This document shows positions 59,231-64,000 of a DNA stretch of 64,000 bases, one piece after another (the first letter of the stretch is position 1; every line of letters begins with the position of its first letter). The translations under genes were made by a program, and so were the position numbers. The notes beneath the pieces are model-generated. The model was not told where the DNA came from. It worked only from the letters and a program-made list of their open reading frames with translations, and made no database searches. This stretch comes from a bacterium (GTDB lineage: Bacteria > Myxococcota > UBA727 > JAUIJE01): positions 1-64,000 of the forward strand of contig JAUIJE010000010.1 in the NCBI GenBank assembly GCA_030431455.1, read 5' to 3'.

Positions 59231-60558
59231 AGCGCGCGCTGCTCTTGGCCTGGGGATTGGCGCTGCTGCCAGGGTGCAACCTCGCCGGCGCGCTGGGCTT
59301 GGGCCCGGTGCTGCGCTGTGAGACCACGGACGATTGCAACAACGTGTGGCAGACCAACCGCGCGTGCATCGACGGGGAGTGCATCGATGTGGCCAACACC
59401 GGCTGTGCGTGGGGCAACCGGTGCATCACCAATGGCGCGTGCTGCACCGACGACGTGGGCAGCGGGCTTCTCTGCGACGACCACGAGTGGGTTGTCGTCG
59501 ATGACCCGGCGACTTGCCCGGGGCGGCGCGACGGCGGATCCGCGACCGACGGCGGCGCCACGACCGACGCCGGCCCCGGGCGCGATGCCGGCGTGGGCCC
59601 CGACGCCAACGACCCCGCCGATGCCGGGGACGCGGGCGACGACCTCGACGCGGGGCGGCCAGACGTGGCCGGCGACCTCGACGCCGGGGACGCGGACGTG
59701 ATCGGCGACCTCGACGCCGCCGCGCCCGACGTGCTTGTGCCCCCCGCCTGCACCACGCTCACCCTTGATGGGCGCGCCGTGGCCGCCTGTCCGGGACCGG
59801 TCGACTTCGCCACCGCCCAGACCGATTGCCAACAGGCCGGGCTCGACCTTCTCGTCGTGCCCGACCACGAAAGCTACCGGGCTCTGCTCGAGACCGCCGC
59901 GGTCCAACAAGCCTGGATCGGCCTGCGCCGCGAGGGCGCTCCCGACGCCGCCTTCGCCTGGGTCGACGGCACCCCGGCCAACTTTCTGATGTGGAACCCC
60001 GGCCAGCCCGACATGACGACCCTCTCCGCCTGCGCGGTCTACAACCCCGAAGACGGGCTCGGCTTTTCGGATCGAGACTGCGGAGCCGCTTACCCCTATT
60101 TCTGCGCCGCGCCCAACCACCCGGTCCAGACCGTGGGCACGTTCACCGACCCATCCCCCGCGTTGTTTCCGCAGGGTTGTCAGATCGTCGACGCCGCCTT
60201 CGGCCGGGCCTACGCCTACTGCACCACCGGGGTCACCGCGGGCCAAGCCGCCGCCACCTGCAGCGCCGCCGAGGGCCAACTCGTGGAGCTGCGCAGCGCG
60301 GCCGAAGGCCAGTTCTTCGTCGACCAGTTGCCGGGCATCAACAACGTGTTCATCGCCCTCAGCGACGTGGGCGGCGGATCGTTTGTGTGGCCGGACGGCA
60401 CCTTGCTCGGGACCTACGCGCCCTGGGGGGTGGGCGAACCCGACATCGAAAGCGGCCAGGCCTGTGTGGTCGCCGCCCTCAACAACGAACGCTGGAGCAC
60501 AGACGACTGTGACCTGCCCGAGGCGTTTGTGTGCGAGTCGCGGTTTGTTCCCGACTGA
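59227..60558 (+). CDS. Lipoprotein with two C-type-lectin-like domains
   Basis: 443 aa, GTG start. Signal VKRALLLAWGLALLPGC with lipobox. A Cys-rich segment (RCETTDDCNNVWQTNRACID and NGACCTDDVG) and a Asp/Ala/Gly-rich linker (DAGDAGDDLDAGRPDVAG) lead to two CTL domains, residues ~195-300 and ~310-440. Domain 1 has FATAQTDCQQAGLDL, WIGLRREG, GQPDM and YFCA; domain 2 has AAATCSAAEGQLVEL, VWPDGTLLG, GEPDIES and WSTDDCDLPEAFVCES. QPD in domain 1 and EPD in domain 2 sit at the sugar/Ca-binding position. Likely surface adhesin. Third lipoprotein next to an A-type membrane protein. Confidence 0.85.
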   Translation: MKRALLLAWGLALLPGCNLAGALGLGPVLRCETTDDCNNVWQTNRACIDGECIDVANTGCAWGNRCITNGACCTDDVGSGLLCDDHEWVVVDDPATCPGRRDGGSATDGGATTDAGPGRDAGVGPDANDPADAGDAGDDLDAGRPDVAGDLDAGDADVIGDLDAAAPDVLVPPACTTLTLDGRAVAACPGPVDFATAQTDCQQAGLDLLVVPDHESYRALLETAAVQQAWIGLRREGAPDAAFAWVDGTPANFLMWNPGQPDMTTLSACAVYNPEDGLGFSDRDCGAAYPYFCAAPNHPVQTVGTFTDPSPALFPQGCQIVDAAFGRAYAYCTTGVTAGQAAATCSAAEGQLVELRSAAEGQFFVDQLPGINNVFIALSDVGGGSFVWPDGTLLGTYAPWGVGEPDIESGQACVVAALNNERWSTDDCDLPEAFVCESRFVPD

Positions 60559-60564
60559 GCTTGG

Positions 60565-61182
60565 TCACAGAATCTTGCTGTAGCGGTCCTTCACCGTCGC
60601 ATTGTCGAACGCGTTAAAGTGCCACCACTCGTAGCCGATGGGCAAAAACCCCGCCCGGACCATGACCTCGCGGAGCAGCAACCGGTTGGCCACTTGCTCG
60701 CCGTTGAGCACCCCCGACCGCAGCAATGACATTTCGTTGACCGGCTCCGCCGCGGGGCCGAAGTGGTCGTAGGCGGTGCCAAAATCCATCGGTTGTTCGT
60801 CGCGCAGCAGGCCCAGGTCCACCGCGCAGCCGTAGCTGTGAATCGAGCCCATGGGCCCGTCGGGGTCGGCCACGTACTTTTCTTCGGGGGTCCCCTCGAC
60901 GAAGCTCCACAGCACCCGCTGGGCGCGCACCGGCCGGGCCGCGTCCCAAATGATGAACCGGAACGGACCTTGGCTGCGCAGCGCCTTGTCCGCGGCGGCC
61001 AACCGCTCGGCCGCCTCTGGCCTCAAGAACGCCCGGCGCAGCCCGCCGTACACGTCGGTGGCCATGAAGTTGTCGGTGCCGCGATACCGCAGGTCGACGC
61101 GCGCGCTGGGCACGACCTCGGTGACATCGACGCACCCTTCGAGCCCCGGATCGTCCCCGACGGAAAAGATCGGCGCGGTCAC
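60565..61182 (-). CDS. D-alanyl-D-alanine dipeptidase (VanX/DdpX family)
   Basis: 205 aa, GTG start, ribosome site GGGAGGG. Zinc enzyme of the M15D group that hydrolyses D-Ala-D-Ala. Visible: VDLRYRGTDNFM, RFIIWDAARPVRAQ, SIHSYGCAVDL (S-x-H-x6-D zinc/catalytic) and EWWHFNAFDN (zinc His). No signal peptide, so cytoplasmic action is expected, perhaps in peptidoglycan dipeptide recycling. Family members also serve vancomycin resistance, but no VanA/VanH genes lie nearby. Confidence 0.92.
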   Translation of the reverse strand: MTAPIFSVGDDPGLEGCVDVTEVVPSARVDLRYRGTDNFMATDVYGGLRRAFLRPEAAERLAAADKALRSQGPFRFIIWDAARPVRAQRVLWSFVEGTPEEKYVADPDGPMGSIHSYGCAVDLGLLRDEQPMDFGTAYDHFGPAAEPVNEMSLLRSGVLNGEQVANRLLLREVMVRAGFLPIGYEWWHFNAFDNATVKDRYSKIL

Positions 61183-61259
61183 TTCGCCCTCCCCGCGGCC
61201 CTTTACAGACCCCCTCGAACCTTCGAAGCTGCCCGGGCACGCCTGACGCGAGGTCTAGC

Positions 61260-62303
61260 ATGGACGCCAACGATATTGCAGTCGACCTCGTGAGCGACAC
61301 CGCCACCCGCCCCAGCCCGGGCATGTTGCAGGCCATGACCAGCGCCCGGCTCGGCGACGAGCAAAAGGGGGAAGACCCCACCGTGCGCGCCCTCGAAGAA
61401 CGCGCCGCCGACCTGCTCGGCACCGAGTCCGCGTTGTTTGTGCCCAGCGCGACCATGGCCAACCAGATCGCATTGTCACTGCATGCCAAGCCGGGCGACG
61501 AGATCATCTGTCACCGCACCGCTCACGTCTACAACTACGAGACCGGGGGCACCGCCATCACCGCGGCCGCGCAGTTGCATGTGCTCGACACCCCCCGGGG
61601 CATCTTCACCGGCGAGGACGTCACCCGGGCGGTGCGCGCCGATTACCCCCACCTGTCCGATACCTGCGCGGTCGTCGTCGAGAACACCTCCAACGGGGGC
61701 GGGGGCACGGTCTGGCCGGACGCGGCGTTCGACAGCGTGCTCGAGGTCTGCCGCACGCGCGACATCGCCTTGCACATCGACGGCGCGCGGCTGTGCAACG
61801 CCGCCGCCGCCGCCCAGGTGGAGCCGTCACATTGGGGGGCGCGGGCCGACACCGTGCAGCTCTGCTTTTCCAAGGGCCTGGGCTGCCCATTCGGCGCGGT
61901 GCTCGGCCTCCCCCAGGGCATGTGGCGCGCGGCCCGCCGCCGCAAACAGTCCCTGGGGGGCGCGCTGCGCCAGGGCGGGGTGATCGCGGGGGCGATGCTG
62001 TACGCGCTCGAACACAACCGGCCCAAGCTCGTCGACGACCACCGCCGGGCCGCGGCGCTGGCCGAGGCCCTGGCCGAGCTGCCCGGCCTGTCCCTGGCGC
62101 CGCCGGAGACCAACCTTGTGTTTTTCCGCCTTTCGGCCGGCGGGGAGCTCGACGCGGGGGCGTTCTGCCGGCGGCTGCTCGACGAGCACAGCGTGCGCAT
62201 GGCCCCGACCATCGACGGCCGGGTGCGGGCCTGTTTCCACCTCGACGTCGACGACCAAGGCCTCGCCCGGGCCATCGCCGGGGTGCGCGCGATCCTCGGC
62301 TGA
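61260..62303 (+). CDS. Threonine aldolase (low specificity)
   Basis: 347 aa. PLP enzyme that splits threonine/allo-threonine into glycine and acetaldehyde. Visible: VDLVSDTATRPSPGMLQAM, GDEQKGEDPTVRALEER, FVPSATMANQIAL, CHRTAHVYNYETGG, IDGARLCNAAAAA, and the PLP Lys205 in QLCFSKGLGCPFGAVL. Active-site residues are all present. A ribosome site GAGG is upstream. Divergent from the VanX gene with 77 bp between. Confidence 0.93.
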   Translation: MDANDIAVDLVSDTATRPSPGMLQAMTSARLGDEQKGEDPTVRALEERAADLLGTESALFVPSATMANQIALSLHAKPGDEIICHRTAHVYNYETGGTAITAAAQLHVLDTPRGIFTGEDVTRAVRADYPHLSDTCAVVVENTSNGGGGTVWPDAAFDSVLEVCRTRDIALHIDGARLCNAAAAAQVEPSHWGARADTVQLCFSKGLGCPFGAVLGLPQGMWRAARRRKQSLGGALRQGGVIAGAMLYALEHNRPKLVDDHRRAAALAEALAELPGLSLAPPETNLVFFRLSAGGELDAGAFCRRLLDEHSVRMAPTIDGRVRACFHLDVDDQGLARAIAGVRAILG

Positions 62304-62371
62304 CCGGGCCCCGCGGCGGCAAGTATCCGGACCCGCTGGGAAATCCGCGTTTTTTTGGGTAAGCGTGGGAC

Positions 62372-62854
62372 ATGGGCCGCCCCATCTCCGGTGAATATCG
62401 CCTCGGTCGCCAACTCCTGTTCGGCGTGCCGGACCCCTCTGGGCTCGACTTGCACTTCGAGCTCGAGCCATCGCGGGTGGTCTGCACCTTCGACCCCAGC
62501 CGCCACCAACCCAAGCGCCTGCGGGTGGTGCCGTCGGGTTTGATCCAGGCGGTGTGCGACGACCTCGCCCACGCCACCATCGCCGCCCTCAAAAAACGCC
62601 TGGGCGTCATCCGCGAAAGCCGGGTGCGGTTTTTGCGCCCCCTGTACGCCCAAGAGTCATACCGGGCCGGGGCGACCCTCGCCGCCGACGCCGACGAGGG
62701 TGTGCTCCGCATCGCGGTGGAGTTCAAAAACGGCAAGGGCGCGGTGGTGATCGACGGCGAGGTCCAGGTGTTCTTGCTCTCGGCCGAGCAGGTGCGCCGG
62801 ATGTCGCCGGACGGCATGATCCCCCTGCCCCTGCAACGGTTCTTTCCCGGATGA
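62372..62854 (+). CDS. Hotdog-fold protein (PaaI-thioesterase-like)
   Basis: 160 aa. Strand-helix-strand layout of a hotdog domain: FELEPSRVVCTFDPS, a central helix VPSGLIQAVCDDLAHATIAA, then RVRFLRPLYAQESYRAGATL and GVLRIAVEFKNGKGAVVIDG. Related enzymes hydrolyse acyl-CoA, but the catalytic Asp/Asn of the family is not clear here. TAAGCG lies 6 nt before the ATG. It overlaps the AAA ATPase gene by ATGA. Confidence 0.78.
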   Translation: MGRPISGEYRLGRQLLFGVPDPSGLDLHFELEPSRVVCTFDPSRHQPKRLRVVPSGLIQAVCDDLAHATIAALKKRLGVIRESRVRFLRPLYAQESYRAGATLAADADEGVLRIAVEFKNGKGAVVIDGEVQVFLLSAEQVRRMSPDGMIPLPLQRFFPG

Positions 62855-64000
62855 GCGAGGCCGCGTCCCCACGTCCCGGCCGCGCTTTTGTGGAAAGCGA
62901 AGAGGTCCAGGTCGTGCTCTCCCTGCACGACGACCGGGTCAAGCGCGGCGGGGGGCTGGTCTTGCTCGAAGGGCCCCGCGGGGTGGGCAAGGGGTCGATC
63001 CTCGCGCAGGTGCGTTCGGACCTCGCCGCCCGCGGCCGGCTGGTGCTGTTCGGTCGGGCCGAGCGGACCGGGACCCGGGCCTACGCCGCCCTCGTCGAGC
63101 CGGTGGCCCAGGCCATGGCCTTTCTCGAGAGCCGGGGCTTGGCCGAGTCGTTCCTCGAGACGCACACCCACGCGCTCTCGGTGCTGCTTCCGCGCCTGGC
63201 CCCCGGGGGCCCCCCGGCGCGGGCCCGGGACAAGGTCGGTTTTTTCGAATCGTTGCGCGCGTTTTTCATCGACCTCGCCCACCACACCCCGCTCACGATT
63301 CTGCTCCTCGACCTGCACTATGGCGACGAGGACACCCGCGACCTCGTCCGCTTCTTGTGCCAGCACCTGTTCGCCCCCGAGCGCACCGTGGGCGCGGCCG
63401 ACGACGGCTTCAACGGCGTGCTCATCGCCGCCAGCCGCACCGACGACGAGGACGGGGCGCTTTTGGTGCAGTCTTTGGCCAAGAGCCCCGACGTGGCCCG
63501 GCACGAGATCGGCGGCCTCAACAAAGAGACCTTGCTGCGGTATCTCAAAGACCATCCCGCGGTGGACCGCCTGCTGCACTCCAGCAAAGGCCGCCCCGAC
63601 GACGTCGATGAACTGCTCAGCGCCATTCCCGAAAATGCAGAAGCATTGTTCGCGGTCCGGCTCGAGCAGCAGACCCCCCTGGCCCGGCGCATCCTTCAAG
63701 CCCTGGCCACCGTGGGCACCCCCGCCACCGTCGATCTGCTCGCGGACATCCTCGAGGAAGGCGCGGCCCAAGTGGCCAATGCCCTGTCCACCTTGGTGCG
63801 GGACCGCATCCTGGTCCGGCGGCTCAAGACCGGCGAGCTGCTGTTCGCCTTCCGCCGCACCCACGACCTGGAGACGGTGGTGCGCAACGCCGACCCCACC
63901 GACAAAAAGACCCTGCACCACCGGGTGGCCGAGGCCCTCTCCGCCCGCGACCCCGACAGCGAACGGCAGCGCATCGCTTTGCACTATTTGCGGGGCCACA
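62851..64000 (+). CDS. AAA/STAND-type ATPase (partial, C-terminus off window)
   Basis: The frame is open from ATG 62851 to the window end (383 codons). N-terminal nucleotide-binding domain with P-loop GPRGVGKGS (~residue 42) and Walker B ILLLDLHYGDED (~residue 150), followed by ASRTDDED (sensor) and a helical region with winged-helix-like LARRILQALATVGTPATVDL and VANALSTLVRDRILVRRLKT. Such AAA_16 modules occur in ATP-dependent regulators and kinase-associated ATPases. The gene is translationally coupled to the hotdog gene. The rest, including any output domain, lies beyond the window. Confidence 0.82.
   Translation, partial: MSEAASPRPGRAFVESEEVQVVLSLHDDRVKRGGGLVLLEGPRGVGKGSILAQVRSDLAARGRLVLFGRAERTGTRAYAALVEPVAQAMAFLESRGLAESFLETHTHALSVLLPRLAPGGPPARARDKVGFFESLRAFFIDLAHHTPLTILLLDLHYGDEDTRDLVRFLCQHLFAPERTVGAADDGFNGVLIAASRTDDEDGALLVQSLAKSPDVARHEIGGLNKETLLRYLKDHPAVDRLLHSSKGRPDDVDELLSAIPENAEALFAVRLEQQTPLARRILQALATVGTPATVDLLADILEEGAAQVANALSTLVRDRILVRRLKTGELLFAFRRTHDLETVVRNADPTDKKTLHHRVAEALSARDPDSERQRIALHYLRGH

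Noticed and set aside
60565-61182. Vancomycin-resistance locus because of the VanX-like gene
   Set aside because: No vanH, vanA or regulator genes are near; the protein fits a housekeeping dipeptide-recycling role equally well.
61621-63999. Long minus-strand open frame (792 codons) opposite the threonine aldolase and AAA ATPase genes
   Set aside because: The plus strand carries complete catalytic motifs (PLP Lys, P-loop) with overlapping starts; the minus frame is an antisense by-product of high G+C and has no recognisable domain.
1-64000. Prophage, insertion sequence or integrative element
   Set aside because: No integrase, transposase, phage structural gene or att-like direct repeat at the two tRNAs was found.

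Overview
The window is very G+C-rich DNA (I estimate about 70%) with dense, short-spaced genes. Many products are predicted lipoproteins with Asp-Gly stalks, Cys-rich EGF-like repeats, ASH/choice-of-anchor-D repeats or C-type-lectin folds, and there is an FHA protein with a Lys-Pro-rich tail. This style is typical of Myxococcota and related delta-type Gram-negatives. The order cannot be fixed from sequence alone. I saw no rRNA, IS element, prophage or CRISPR array, so it reads as chromosome. The left and right ends cut a lipoprotein gene and an AAA ATPase gene.

Layout. 1-4 kb: partial lipoprotein, a palindromic repeat cluster, a kinase-like membrane ATPase and glutathione reductase. 4-9.3 kb: a winged-helix protein with a dyad over its start, a GH1 lipoprotein, methionine aminopeptidase and a five-S1-domain RNA-binding protein. 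9.3-19.2 kb: surface lipoproteins around tRNA-Leu(CAG), two small membrane proteins, a DUF4336 protein and an ASH-lipoprotein pair followed by a GxxExxY protein. 19.2-30 kb (minus): FHA protein, phosphofructokinase and two giant adjacent DUF3857/transglutaminase-like proteins of which one has lost its catalytic Cys; then tRNA-Val(TAC). 30-35.5 kb: UspA, RsgA, serine acetyltransferase and small envelope proteins. 35.5-42.7 kb: a LAS-type peptidase lipoprotein on an Asp-Gly stalk, an ABC-2 exporter, a GH53-like lipoprotein and a DnaJ/CbpA protein.

43-45.6 kb holds four tandem paralogous small membrane proteins that I do not recognise; three of them share a C-terminal tail (LPxM...AY). 45.7-48.7 kb holds a two-gene module (membrane protein plus Cys-rich lipoprotein) duplicated in tandem, and a third version lies at 58.5-60.6 kb. 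The 45.7-48.7 kb module is translationally coupled to an SDR and an Na+/solute symporter and followed by TatD-like, TcdA and crotonase genes. 54-64 kb: lipoprotein, YafK-type L,D-transpeptidase, split transketolase, GNAT, the third module, VanX-type dipeptidase, threonine aldolase, hotdog protein and AAA ATPase.

Two broad signals go beyond gene content. First, many starts without a Shine-Dalgarno sequence have a TAnnnT box exactly 6-7 nt upstream, sometimes with a TTGnnn box 17 nt further up, which is the expected signature of leaderless mRNAs. Second, ATGA/GTGA stop-start overlaps are used widely to couple operon genes. The best candidates for undescribed biology are the four-gene paralog cluster and the repeated membrane-protein/Cys-rich-lipoprotein module.
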